A stretch of 64,000 nucleotides of DNA from Alistipes sp. (GTDB taxonomy: Bacteria; Bacteroidota; Bacteroidia; Bacteroidales; Rikenellaceae): assembly GCA_017631285.1 (NCBI GenBank), contig JAGBTO010000009.1, positions 1 to 64,000 of the forward strand, in the 5' to 3' direction. Below, piece by piece: positions 17,034-25,763 of this stretch (the stretch's first letter is position 1; each line of letters opens with the position of its first letter). The notes beneath the pieces are model-generated. The model was not told the origin of the DNA and ran no database searches. It saw only the letters and a program-made list of their open reading frames with translations. A program made the position numbers and the translations under genes.

Positions 17034-17923
17034 TTTCGACTAAATCTGCAAAACGTACCCAGTGGAAGCTCCTTGCCGTTGAGGTCAGCGAAGTATAACT
17101 CTCCTGCTTCTTCTTTACCCGTTGAGCCAAAAGCCTGACGCAGCGCTGTGCGTGAGAGCAGTGCCGATAAGCCCATAGAGTAGAGGTTAAGTACCAGAAA
17201 ACCCTTGTCGGGGTCAAGCAGCTTTGCACAACACTCCAACATCTCGCCGATATTCTCCTCCAATACCCATTTCTCGCCGTTTGCGCCGCGACCGTATGCT
17301 GGTGGATCAAGTATTATGCCATCATAGCGGTTGCCACGTCGCACCTCACGATTGACGAACTTCAGGGCATCCTCTACAATCCAGCGTACGCCTTCCAATC
17401 CACTACGCTCCATGTTCTCGCGTGACCAGGTAACTACCTGTTTCACCGAATCGACGTGTGTCACGTCGGCCCCAGCGGCACGTGCAGCAAGTGTAGCACC
17501 ACCCGTGTAGGCGAATAGGTTGAGCACCTTTGGTATTGTGCCGTCAGCCTTCAGAGCCTCGATGCGGTCGTAGATGAAATTCCAGTTTGCAGCCTGCTCG
17601 GGGAAGATTCCCACATGCTTGAACGATGTCAAGCCAAGTCGCATAGTCAGGTGCATACCCTTGTAACAATACTCCATGGTCCAACGGTCGGGCATACTGG
17701 CCTTGCGTTGCCACTCACCACGCTCGTCGCTCTTTGACGCCGATGTGCGCATGAACGAGGCGTGCGCCAACTCGCGCCACTTATTCTCTGGCAGTGACTT
17801 GTGCCAGATAGCCTGTGGCTCAGGACGGCGGGTGATGTATGCTCCGAAGCGCTCCAGCTTCTCGAAGTCGCCCGAGTCAATGAGCTCGTAATCGGGGAAT
17901 GTAGGTGTAAGCAACTGTGTCAT
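17030..17923 (-). CDS. Class I SAM-dependent methyltransferase, RlmI/RlmK-like
   Basis: 297 residues. An N-terminal part (about 1-115) precedes a Rossmann methyltransferase domain with motif I LNLFAYTGGATLAAR, an acidic HVDSVKQVV motif and the motif IV DPPAYGRG, typical of COG1092 23S rRNA cytosine methyltransferases. It lacks an obvious PUA domain, so the precise target is open. It is first in the coupled trio with the two CHR subunits and lies 12 bp after the U32 gene. Confidence 0.8.
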   Translation of the reverse strand: MTQLLTPTFPDYELIDSGDFEKLERFGAYITRRPEPQAIWHKSLPENKWRELAHASFMRTSASKSDERGEWQRKASMPDRWTMEYCYKGMHLTMRLGLTSFKHVGIFPEQAANWNFIYDRIEALKADGTIPKVLNLFAYTGGATLAARAAGADVTHVDSVKQVVTWSRENMERSGLEGVRWIVEDALKFVNREVRRGNRYDGIILDPPAYGRGANGEKWVLEENIGEMLECCAKLLDPDKGFLVLNLYSMGLSALLSRTALRQAFGSTGKEEAGELYFADLNGKELPLGTFCRFSRK

Positions 17924-17935
17924 ATTGTGTGTTTT

Positions 17936-19747
17936 CTATTTTTGTTGCGAATGGTCTATGAGGCTCATCAGGCATCGCTTGCAGTCGAATTCCAGACGGT
18001 AGCGTGCCGTGCCATGCTCGATGTATAGGTCGCCCTTGAGTGTAGGATTCTGTTTCAGACATTCACCAATCTCGCGGCGTATGCAGTAGCTTGAAATCAT
18101 CACCCTCTCGCCCTGTGTAGGCATAAGTTCCAGTGCGGGCTCAATCTCTACAACGCCGTGTTTGCGGTAGAACTTTTCGGCAAGTAAGTTTGTTACATTC
18201 TCGTAACGCGAAACTATATGGTAGGGGTAGCGTGCCGAGCCATCATCTGGGATAATCTTGTGGTGACGGGGTGCTGAGATGCGTGCCTCGGTGAGTAGCT
18301 CCAACGCCTCACGACGCATATCGCTAAGAAGTGATGCGGGGGCGAAATTCTCACTGCCGATGACTTCGACCTTCGTGATTGAGAATATCGTGTCACCACT
18401 CTTCTCGATCTGTCTCTGGGCGGTCTGCAGCATCTTTTCGGGGTTGTTGGCTGACAATAGAGGCTCATTGCGTTCAACGCTTACCTCAATGCCCTGCTCG
18501 TCCTTTATTGTCAGGCGGCAACCCTCCGCAGAGAGAGTCAGCTGGGCCGTAGCCTCTATTGTGCGACGAGTGCGACTGCGGTCGAGCGAGAGTGTGAAGC
18601 GGTGGTCGTAGTTGCGGTAAACCGCTGCTCCTGCAACTATGCCATCCATTCGGTTTGGCTCTATCGTTGAGCCGTTTACAGCGTTTATGTTTGTGCCGCT
18701 GATACCATCTTTTGTAATGATGCAGATGCCATCTCCCGCCGCAAGGTCAGCAGCCTGGTTGAGCGTAAAGCCTCGTCGTGAAATGTTCTTTATCTCGCCA
18801 ATGTATTCGCCAACGGCTTTTGGGGTGTCGAACGATGCCACACCCGATGACTTGCCGTGGAGCATATAGGTGGAAGCACCACGCGTAAAACTCTTTGCGG
18901 GATTGGGGGTGAACTCTATCCTACTTGTGCCAACCGATGGGCGAACGATGTCTGTCCTACGAGCAAGTATATTGTCAATGCGCTGACGATAGTGGCTCAC
19001 CACATTCTTGATGTAACGCACATCCTTGAGTCGTCCCTCAATCTTAAACGATGTAATACCCGCATCCATCAGTAGCTCCAACTCGTCCGATAGATCCATA
19101 TCCCTTACCGAGAGCAGGTGCTTGCCTGTGATTATCTTGTTCCCGTGACTATCCAAAAGGTCGTATGGCAGTCGGCAGGGCTGCGAACACTCGCCTCGGT
19201 TGCCGCTTCGCGCAGATGTTGTGCGTGAAAGGAAGCAGCGACCGCTGTGTCCCACGCATATCGCGCCGTGAACGAAACACTCCACCTCGGCAGAGGTTGC
19301 TGCGCAAATATTGCGAATCTCCTCTAACGAAAGCGAACGCTCCAGGATGATGCGTGCAAAGCCACACTCTTCAAGGAACTTAACCCCTTCGGGAGTGGTG
19401 TTGCCCACCTGTGTTGAGGCGTGCATCTCAATTGGCAGATTCATCTCGCGCAGAGCCATATCCTGCACTATGAGGGCGTCTGCTCCCGCCGAGATAAGCT
19501 CTCGTGCCATTCGCTCGGCATCCTGCAACTCATCATCAAAAAGCACTGTGTTGAGCGTGCAGTGCAGGCGTGCGCCAAAGCGATGAGCATACTCCGCCAC
19601 GCGTGCAATGTCGTCAAGGGAGTTTCCCGCCGCCTGACGAGCACCAAAACGCGAAGCACCCATATATACAGCATCTGCGCCGTGGTCGATAGCCGCCACA
19701 GCCGCCGTAAAGTCCTTTGCAGGAGATAAAAGCTCGATATATCGCAT
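17936..19747 (-). CDS. U32-family RNA hydroxylation protein, RlhA-like
   Basis: 603 residues from ATG 19747 (MRYIELLSPAKDF), preferred over an upstream ATG at 19792 because homology starts here. N-terminal motifs HGADAVYMGASRFGAR and the U32 signature around ECFVHGAICVGHSGRC with a cysteine cluster (SQPC) are clear. A C-terminal DUF3656-type region follows, with three further cysteines near the end (FDCKRC). E. coli relatives hydroxylate 23S rRNA (RlhA) or tRNA (TrhP); the length and middle domain favour RlhA. Older annotations call this family collagenase-like protease. Confidence 0.82.
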   Translation of the reverse strand: MRYIELLSPAKDFTAAVAAIDHGADAVYMGASRFGARQAAGNSLDDIARVAEYAHRFGARLHCTLNTVLFDDELQDAERMARELISAGADALIVQDMALREMNLPIEMHASTQVGNTTPEGVKFLEECGFARIILERSLSLEEIRNICAATSAEVECFVHGAICVGHSGRCFLSRTTSARSGNRGECSQPCRLPYDLLDSHGNKIITGKHLLSVRDMDLSDELELLMDAGITSFKIEGRLKDVRYIKNVVSHYRQRIDNILARRTDIVRPSVGTSRIEFTPNPAKSFTRGASTYMLHGKSSGVASFDTPKAVGEYIGEIKNISRRGFTLNQAADLAAGDGICIITKDGISGTNINAVNGSTIEPNRMDGIVAGAAVYRNYDHRFTLSLDRSRTRRTIEATAQLTLSAEGCRLTIKDEQGIEVSVERNEPLLSANNPEKMLQTAQRQIEKSGDTIFSITKVEVIGSENFAPASLLSDMRREALELLTEARISAPRHHKIIPDDGSARYPYHIVSRYENVTNLLAEKFYRKHGVVEIEPALELMPTQGERVMISSYCIRREIGECLKQNPTLKGDLYIEHGTARYRLEFDCKRCLMSLIDHSQQK

Positions 19748-19862
19748 ACGCCTCAATGGTTTACTCTTGCAAAAGTAGTAAAGAATATGCAAAAAATCGC
19801 CTTGGGGAGTGTAAAAGATGAAAAATCATCCCCAAATGAGGATAACGAACAAAGATTTTTGC

Positions 19863-19870
19863 TAACTTTG
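19863..19870 (+). promoter_or_regulatory. -7 element of serS
   Basis: TAACTTTG lies 27 bp before the chosen serS ATG, matching TAnnTTTG. No clear TTG is seen at -33. Confidence 0.45.
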
Positions 19871-19897
19871 CGCATTATAACCAAAAAGACGAAGAAT

Positions 19898-21169
19898 ATG
19901 CTTACACTAAAGCAATTAAGAGATGATAAAGAGTTGGCTATCGCACGCCTTGCAAAGAAGGGTGTGGATGCTGCTCCAATTATTGCAAAGATTGAGGAGC
20001 TCGACGACAAGCGTAAGGCTATTCAGGCGGAGCTCGACAACTGCCTCGCAGAGCAGAACAAGGCTGCCAAGCAGATTGGTATGCTGATGGGTCAGGGCAA
20101 GCGCGATGAGGCTGAGGCTATGAAGCAGCAGGTGGCTCAATTGAAGGCTCGCTCGGCAGAACTTTCGGCAGATCACCAGAAGGCACAGGACGAGTTGCAG
20201 GCGCAGATTGTGTTGTTGCCAAATTTCCCATCGGAGATTGTTCCTGAGGGTCGCACAGCCGAGGACAACGTGGTGGTAAAGCTCGTTGAGAACTACTCGG
20301 AGCTTCCAGAGAACCCACTTCCACACTGGGAGTTGGCTTCAAAGTACGACATCATTGATTTCGACCTGGGCGTGAAGCTCACAGGTGCTGGTTTCCCAGT
20401 ATATAAGGGCAAGGGTGCTCGTTTGCAGCGTGCCTTGATTAACTACTTCCTCGATTGCAACACCGAGGCTGGCTATCAGGAGGTTGAGGTGCCAGTGATG
20501 GTGAATGAGGCTTCAGGTTTCGGTACTGGTCAGTTGCCTGACAAGGAGGGTCAGATGTATCACGCTACGGCTGATAACTTCTACCTCGTTCCAACCGCCG
20601 AGGTGCCTGTGACCAACATCTTCCGCGATGTCATCCTCGACGAGAAGGAGTTCCCTGTGAAGATGACCGCTTATACTCCTTGCTTCCGTCGTGAGGCTGG
20701 TTCTTATGGTAAGGATGTGCGTGGCTTGAACCGCCTTCACCAGTTCGATAAGGTTGAGATCGTGCAGTTGGCTTTGCCAGAGAAGTCTTATGAGGCTTTG
20801 GATGGTATGGTTGCTCACGTTGAGAAGATTGTTGCTTCGCTCGGTTTGCCATATCGTATCCTGCGTCTGTGTGGTGGAGATATGTCGTTCACATCGGCTC
20901 TTACATACGATTTTGAGGTATATTCAGAGGCGCAGAAGCGTTGGTTGGAGGTGTCGTCAGTATCAAACTTCGAGTCTTTCCAGGCTAACCGCTTGAAACT
21001 TCGTTATCGCGGAGCTGATAAAAAGACCCAGTTGGCACATACCTTGAATGGTTCTTCATTGGCATTGCCACGTATCGTTGCGGCGTTGCTTGAGAATAAC
21101 CAGACTGCCGAGGGTATCCGCATCCCAGAGGTACTTGTTCCTTATACAGGTTTTGATATTATCAAATAA
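19898..21169 (+). CDS. serS: Seryl-tRNA synthetase
   Basis: 423 residues from ATG 19898 (MLTLKQLRDDKELAIARL); the frame is open from 19787 but that stretch contains the -7 element. N-terminal coiled-coil arm at about 25-105 binds the tRNA-Ser variable arm. The class II core carries TAEVPVTN (serine site), motif 2 CFRREAGSYGKDVRGLNRLHQF and motif 3 NGSSLALPRIVAALLEN. Normal length and intact. Confidence 0.97.
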   Translation: MLTLKQLRDDKELAIARLAKKGVDAAPIIAKIEELDDKRKAIQAELDNCLAEQNKAAKQIGMLMGQGKRDEAEAMKQQVAQLKARSAELSADHQKAQDELQAQIVLLPNFPSEIVPEGRTAEDNVVVKLVENYSELPENPLPHWELASKYDIIDFDLGVKLTGAGFPVYKGKGARLQRALINYFLDCNTEAGYQEVEVPVMVNEASGFGTGQLPDKEGQMYHATADNFYLVPTAEVPVTNIFRDVILDEKEFPVKMTAYTPCFRREAGSYGKDVRGLNRLHQFDKVEIVQLALPEKSYEALDGMVAHVEKIVASLGLPYRILRLCGGDMSFTSALTYDFEVYSEAQKRWLEVSSVSNFESFQANRLKLRYRGADKKTQLAHTLNGSSLALPRIVAALLENNQTAEGIRIPEVLVPYTGFDIIK

Positions 21170-21223
21170 AGAGTTATATTTGCATAAGACAACATAATAA
21201 ACACACATAAAATAAATAAAATT

Positions 21224-21391
21224 ATGGCTTACAAAATTTCAGATGCATGCGTAGCATGCGGTACTTGTATTGACGAGTGTCCAGTTGAGGCTATCTCAGC
21301 AGGTGATATCTATGTTATCGATCCTGATAAGTGTATCGACTGCGGTACTTGCGCAGGCGTATGCCCAAGCGAGGCTATCTCAGCAGAGTAA
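21224..21391 (+). CDS. 2[4Fe-4S] ferredoxin
   Basis: A 55-residue protein starting MAYKISDACVACGTC. Two motifs, C9-x2-C12-x2-C15-x3-C19-P and C37-x2-C40-x2-C43-x3-C47-P, bind two [4Fe-4S] clusters as in clostridial ferredoxins. It carries low-potential electrons, for example for pyruvate:ferredoxin oxidoreductase. It starts 54 bp after serS and ends at a strong hairpin. Both cluster motifs are complete, in contrast to the degenerate ferredoxin domain at 22132. Confidence 0.95.
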   Translation: MAYKISDACVACGTCIDECPVEAISAGDIYVIDPDKCIDCGTCAGVCPSEAISAE

Positions 21392-21410
21392 TTATTGCTA
21401 CGATTAAGAA

Positions 21411-21444
21411 AATAGGTTGTTCAACTGATGTTGAACAACCTATT
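21411..21444. terminator. Bidirectional terminator
   Basis: Perfect 15-bp inverted repeat, AATAGGTTGTTCAAC (21411-21425) and GTTGAACAACCTATT (21430-21444), loop TGAT, followed by a T-rich run. It separates the ferredoxin gene from the convergent gene at 21472. Confidence 0.88.
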
Positions 21445-21471
21445 TTTATTACATTGATAGTTTATTGAAAA

Positions 21472-21936
21472 CTATTTCTCTAAATACATATTATTGCGGC
21501 GGCTCTCGGGTTTCTCAATCGTAGGGCCTTTTATAGGTCTTGCAGATGAGCCATTAGCAGGACGCATACCTGGCTTGGTAGGACGCTGTGCGTTCTTTCT
21601 CCAATTCTGCATCTTACGTTTTTGAATCTTTTCATACTTAACCCACTGCTCTGCTGTAAAGATCTTTTTAAGTTGAGCATTCATCTTCTCATGCTCCTTC
21701 TTCATCTTAGCCATCTGAGCTTTCTGTTTCTTCGCTTGCTTAAGATATAGTTTATACAATTTCTGATACTGAGTATCATTTAGATTAAGAACCTTGCGCT
21801 GATGGTCAGCATTGAACTTTGCAATTTGTTCAACCGATGGTGCTTTGTGCTCTTTTGACTTGTGAGCTGTATTCTGAGCAAAAGACACTACGCTAATAAG
21901 TAGTGCGATAATCGAGATAATAATTGACTTTTTCAT
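21472..21936 (-). CDS. Small exported basic protein, helical (Spy/DUF4890-like)
   Basis: 154 residues with a signal peptide (MKKSIIISIIALLISVVSFAQ). The mature part is rich in lysine and glutamine, with a heptad-like helical stretch at about 35-110 (LNLNDTQYQKLYKLYLKQ..., then IFTAEQWVKYEKIQKR) and a proline/arginine-rich tail. The 'LNDTQYQKLY...L..EQWVKYEKI' pattern resembles LTXXQ/Spy-type periplasmic helper proteins and Bacteroidetes DUF4890. Function unknown; a periplasmic chaperone-like role is a guess. Confidence 0.7.
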   Translation of the reverse strand: MKKSIIISIIALLISVVSFAQNTAHKSKEHKAPSVEQIAKFNADHQRKVLNLNDTQYQKLYKLYLKQAKKQKAQMAKMKKEHEKMNAQLKKIFTAEQWVKYEKIQKRKMQNWRKNAQRPTKPGMRPANGSSARPIKGPTIEKPESRRNNMYLEK

Positions 21937-21973
21937 AACTTTAAATGTTTTTATTTATAGCTTTCTGCTTGTG

Positions 21974-21981
21974 CAAATATA
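21974..21981 (-). promoter_or_regulatory. -7 element for the small exported protein gene
   Basis: TATATTTG on the minus strand, 37 bp before the ATG at 21936. No well-spaced -33 motif is seen. Confidence 0.4.
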
Positions 21982-22131
21982 ACGATGATAGTTGCACAAG
22001 TAGTCTGCCATGAGGGGTCAATTACCTAAATTTGTGGGTGAATTAACCTTTATGAAGGGCTGAGTTTATCGCTGTTTTAGGCGTAACAGATTCATCACTC
22101 CATCAATAAACGTCATAGGATGAGTGGGAGT

Positions 22132-22827
22132 TCACGGAAGCCATAACTCTACCTTATATTTATTTAAGAACTCACGATTTATAGCCTTGCTCTCAGAGAA
22201 CAAGCCTCCCGAGCAAGCTTCCGAACCACAAACAATGACTAACTTGGGCTCAGGGATTGATTGGTAGCATATCTCCAATGCTTCAGCCATATTCTGTGAT
22301 ATAGGGCCTGTGATAACCACTCCGTCGGCATGACGGGGTGAAGCAACAAACTCCACTCCATAGCGACCGAAATCGAAGTTTACATTGCCCGAAGCATTCA
22401 ACTCCATTTCGACCGATGCATCGCCTGCTGCCGACACCTGTCTGAGTTTCAAGGCACGACCAAACATCTTGTAAATCACCTCTCTCACTTGGTCGGGACA
22501 AAACTCTACTCGCTTATCACCAGGTTTAATAACAAGAGCTTCGCGTGATGCAGAGCCAATCTTGTAGTCGTTTGTAAATTGAATGTTTTGAGGTGCTCTC
22601 AGAGCGCACTCACCGCAAAACAGGCATCGACCCAAGTCTAATGTAAAAGGCTGTGCAGAGATCGCCTTTGTGGGGCATAATTCGGCTGCTGCCTCCACGT
22701 CGCGCATGTCTGCCGTAGTGGTGAGAATAGGGCGACCTTTAAACTCCTCGGTAAGTTCAACCTCATTCAAGTTGGGTATGTATTGCCAGCCGTGGCTATG
22801 CAGAACTTTTATTTTAGGGAATATCAT
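22132..22827 (-). CDS. Hydrogenase-4-like small subunit: ferredoxin domain fused to a NuoB-like domain, ending at an in-frame TGA
   Basis: 231 residues fusing what are separate HyfH (ferredoxin) and HyfI/HycG (NuoB-like) subunits elsewhere. The ferredoxin half keeps CLFCGEC and one upstream CP, enough for one [4Fe-4S] cluster; the other set is gone. In the NuoB half (from about residue 118) the first cysteine ligands of cluster N2 (SCNGC in HycG) read AAGDA here; VIVCGSEACSGG remains. The frame stops at TGA 22134-22132 where relatives have PGCPPHPMTFIDG; translation past the TGA continues in frame as TPTHPMTFIDGVMNLLRLKQR to TAA at 22068-22066. So the conserved C-terminus is present but behind a stop, and its cysteine is threonine. 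Last gene of the complex. Confidence 0.8.
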   Translation of the reverse strand: MIFPKIKVLHSHGWQYIPNLNEVELTEEFKGRPILTTTADMRDVEAAAELCPTKAISAQPFTLDLGRCLFCGECALRAPQNIQFTNDYKIGSASREALVIKPGDKRVEFCPDQVREVIYKMFGRALKLRQVSAAGDASVEMELNASGNVNFDFGRYGVEFVASPRHADGVVITGPISQNMAEALEICYQSIPEPKLVIVCGSEACSGGLFSESKAINREFLNKYKVELWLP

Positions 22828-22847
22828 AATATTTACACTATTAACTA

Positions 22848-24356
22848 TTATAAATCGTGGCCGCAGTACGAAAGATTGAAACTCTTGTTGTTAATTGGGA
22901 AGTCTGAAATACCCTCACTGCGTACAGCAATGGCAAGTCCCAACCAGTTGTGTAGGCTAGGGTCTTTTACCTTGTATGTGACTATTGCTCCCTCCTTGTC
23001 GGTAATGGCGACATGGCAAATTTCGCCACGCCAACCTTCAATTAGGCCAATGGATAATTTCTCGCTCTGTAATGTAGTTGTATAGTCGGGTCTTGGAAGT
23101 GATGAAGGGGTATAGTTGGCAAGCAACTGTTCAATATAATCTGCCGATTGTAATACCTCCTGGCAACGTACCATAAGGCGTGACATAACATCGCCATCGC
23201 GCATAGTTACCATCTGATGATCAATATGTTGTGCATATGCCGCGTAGGGGTGTGATGAGCGAATATCTCGTTTCGCACCACTAGCGCGTGACGCCATACC
23301 CACTCCACCAATACGCAACATTTCGGCCTTAGGAACCAAGCCACACTGCTCGAAACGGGCCAAGATGGTTGGTGATGATTCGATATCCTCCTTTACCTCG
23401 TTATAGCGACGACGCACTTCGGCTATATTTTTGCGTATCATGTCAATTTTCTCAGCTGTAAGAGGTTTATTTGTGCCACAAGGACGAATCAACCCCTTGC
23501 CAAAACGATTGCCACACCATGCCTGGGTAGTGTTGATAGTGACTGTTCGTAGAGCCTCGCATGCCACCTGTCCAAGCTGATAGGCAACATCGGTGCAGAG
23601 AGCTCCGGTGTCGGCAATATGCATTGCCATGCGTTCCAACTCAAGGGCTATGGTGCGCTCTATGTTGAGGTTCTCATTGTGAATACCCATCAATTTTTCA
23701 GTAGCCATCGTAAATGCGACTGCGTGTGACACGGCACTATCTCCGGCAATTGACTCTGCGAGGAGAGTTTGGCGCAGACGATTCGTGGTACTCGTAAACT
23801 CATTTTCCACACCTCGGTGCTGATAACCCAGAGCTATCTCCAGGTGTAGGACATTCTCACCATTGCAGATAAAACGGAACGCACCTGGCTCGATGATGCC
23901 TGCGTGAATAGGGCCCACATTTACTTCGTGTAGTGAATCACCCTCAATGGTGTAGAATGGGTAGTTATCCATTGTAGAGTTTTGATTGCGACGGTTATAT
24001 GGGAAACGCAGAGGCTTATTCCAAGGCATGGAGTCGAATTCAACGTTGTAGAGTTCTGTTATCTCACGCTCAAATGGGTGCATTTGAGGGTGTAGAGCAG
24101 AGAGTGAAGGCAAGGCAATGTCATCGTAATACTCCATAGCGAACGATGATACCATAACTTTGTGCTCGGCATCGTTGAGTAGTATAAGATAGAACTTGAG
24201 GCGATTCTCCTCAGGGCAAGCAAAGTAGTGCGCTACGTGGTAGCTGCTATCTGCAAGTCGTTCTTTCAAGTCTTCATACAAAGCTGCATATTCAACCTCA
24301 GGAATCTCTGAGAGTGAGATAGCAGTATTTTGGTTGTCGGTAATATAGTATTTCAT
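22848..24356 (-). CDS. Hydrogenase-4-like large subunit (NuoC-NuoD fusion) lacking NiFe ligands
   Basis: 502 residues. The first ~130 resemble NuoC/30-kDa (HPFEREITELYN), the rest NuoD/HycE (GPIHAGIIEPGAFRF, LHLEIALGYQHRGVE, ELERMAMHIADTG). In true group 4 hydrogenases the motif ERVCGICG supplies two NiFe-binding cysteines; here it reads ESIAGDSA, with Ala and Ser. The C-terminal DPCxxC pair is also lost: the end reads LSYCGHDL. The protein can therefore not hold a NiFe site and belongs with the energy-converting-hydrogenase-related (Ehr) group. It is part of the leftward six-gene complex operon. Confidence 0.85.
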   Translation of the reverse strand: MKYYITDNQNTAISLSEIPEVEYAALYEDLKERLADSSYHVAHYFACPEENRLKFYLILLNDAEHKVMVSSFAMEYYDDIALPSLSALHPQMHPFEREITELYNVEFDSMPWNKPLRFPYNRRNQNSTMDNYPFYTIEGDSLHEVNVGPIHAGIIEPGAFRFICNGENVLHLEIALGYQHRGVENEFTSTTNRLRQTLLAESIAGDSAVSHAVAFTMATEKLMGIHNENLNIERTIALELERMAMHIADTGALCTDVAYQLGQVACEALRTVTINTTQAWCGNRFGKGLIRPCGTNKPLTAEKIDMIRKNIAEVRRRYNEVKEDIESSPTILARFEQCGLVPKAEMLRIGGVGMASRASGAKRDIRSSHPYAAYAQHIDHQMVTMRDGDVMSRLMVRCQEVLQSADYIEQLLANYTPSSLPRPDYTTTLQSEKLSIGLIEGWRGEICHVAITDKEGAIVTYKVKDPSLHNWLGLAIAVRSEGISDFPINNKSFNLSYCGHDL

Positions 24357-24359
24357 CGT

Positions 24360-25760
24360 TTAGAATGTTACGATTTTATCAATTATATTGGTTAGTATCT
24401 CTGGCTGCCATAGACCTAATACCAGAGCCACTAATAAGAGTGCTAGTGCGCTATATGAAAGACGGCGATCAATATTTGAGAGGTGTAGTTCATCTTGGTT
24501 GGGTTGGTAGCATAGTTTTATAATGCGGTTGCAGATTGTGAAAATCACAATGCATAGCAACAAGACCATGATGATAATAATCCACCACGCGCCTGAAGCC
24601 AAGGCCTCCGACATGATCATTAATTCGGAGATGAATAATGGTGAAGGTGGGAATGCCAATATTGCCACCATGCCTGTAATCAGAGCTATAGCACCTACTT
24701 TGTTTATGCTAATATAGTCGCCAATGCGGTTGATACGGTAGCCGTTGTAGATTTGGCGCACGATAGCAATCTGCAAGAAGAGGCTACTCTTGATAAAGGT
24801 GTGGCACACAACATGGAACACTGCAGCCCATACGCCTACTCCTCCAATACCCAAACCGATTGCAACAATACCCATGTTCTCAACCGTAGAGTATGATAAA
24901 AAGCGTTTGTAATTGTTTGTGCGTCGCAAGAATAGTGCTCCTACGACAAGGCTTATGATACCAATTATAAGCATCACATGTTGCACCCACTCCATTAAAG
25001 GGGTGTGGACAAATAGTTTATAAACTCTGAAAATAGCCAAAAAACCAGCATTCACCAGACCTGTCGAAAGCAATGCCGATGCTGGAGCAGGAGCTGCGAA
25101 GTTTGCATCTACGCCAATGGTGTAGAGTGGGAAAATCTCCATCTTGCAACTATATCCGGTAAGCACCAGTAAAAATGCGGCTTTCAAGTAGAGAGGATTG
25201 CCGTTGATTATCAATTGTTGCAAATCGGAATAGTTAAGTGATGAGTTTGCGGCTGCGGCGCATAGCAACAAGATGCCCAAATAGGCAATGGCGATACCTG
25301 TTGAACATACGAACAGATATTTCCATGTAGCCTCGAGTGTAGCCTCCGAACGACGATAATAGAGAATACCCGCACCGCACAGGGTTGTAGTTTCAAGCAA
25401 AATCCATGTTACGGCTATGTTGTTGGCAAAATAAACTCCTGTGATGGCTGTCGTGAGTAGCATTAAAAGTGCAAAATAGCTGCGATAACTGCTAATCTCA
25501 TCACGTTTAAGGTAAGCTTCAGAGTGGATGAATATAAATATGGCAACAACCACCAGCAACAGGTAGAAAAGTGTTCCTGCCTCATCGAAACTGAAGAATA
25601 TGCCCGATGTGGTGAGGTACTTGCCACCGATGAGTAGGCCTGCGAACATGGCATGTGCAGTAAGGTATAGTGCACTGAGCATGTGTACTGTGCGACGGCT
25701 ACGAGCAAGAAATGCACTTGCTGCTATTGTGAGCCATATAATAAAAAATATGTATATCAT
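24360..25760 (-). CDS. Antiporter-like membrane subunit, HyfF/NuoN-type
   Basis: 466 residues, hydrophobic throughout, about 13-14 membrane segments. Motifs typical of the proton-conducting transporter family: ETTTLCGAGILYYRRSEA near the first conserved helix set, FPLYTIGVDANFAAPAPASALLS and FLSYSTVENMGIVAIGLGIGG. These are Mrp/NuoLMN-like ion-translocating helices. It lies 3 bp from the next gene on each side, so it is part of one transcript with the complex. Confidence 0.87.
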   Translation of the reverse strand: MIYIFFIIWLTIAASAFLARSRRTVHMLSALYLTAHAMFAGLLIGGKYLTTSGIFFSFDEAGTLFYLLLVVVAIFIFIHSEAYLKRDEISSYRSYFALLMLLTTAITGVYFANNIAVTWILLETTTLCGAGILYYRRSEATLEATWKYLFVCSTGIAIAYLGILLLCAAAANSSLNYSDLQQLIINGNPLYLKAAFLLVLTGYSCKMEIFPLYTIGVDANFAAPAPASALLSTGLVNAGFLAIFRVYKLFVHTPLMEWVQHVMLIIGIISLVVGALFLRRTNNYKRFLSYSTVENMGIVAIGLGIGGVGVWAAVFHVVCHTFIKSSLFLQIAIVRQIYNGYRINRIGDYISINKVGAIALITGMVAILAFPPSPLFISELMIMSEALASGAWWIIIIMVLLLCIVIFTICNRIIKLCYQPNQDELHLSNIDRRLSYSALALLLVALVLGLWQPEILTNIIDKIVTF

Positions 25761-25763
25761 GGT

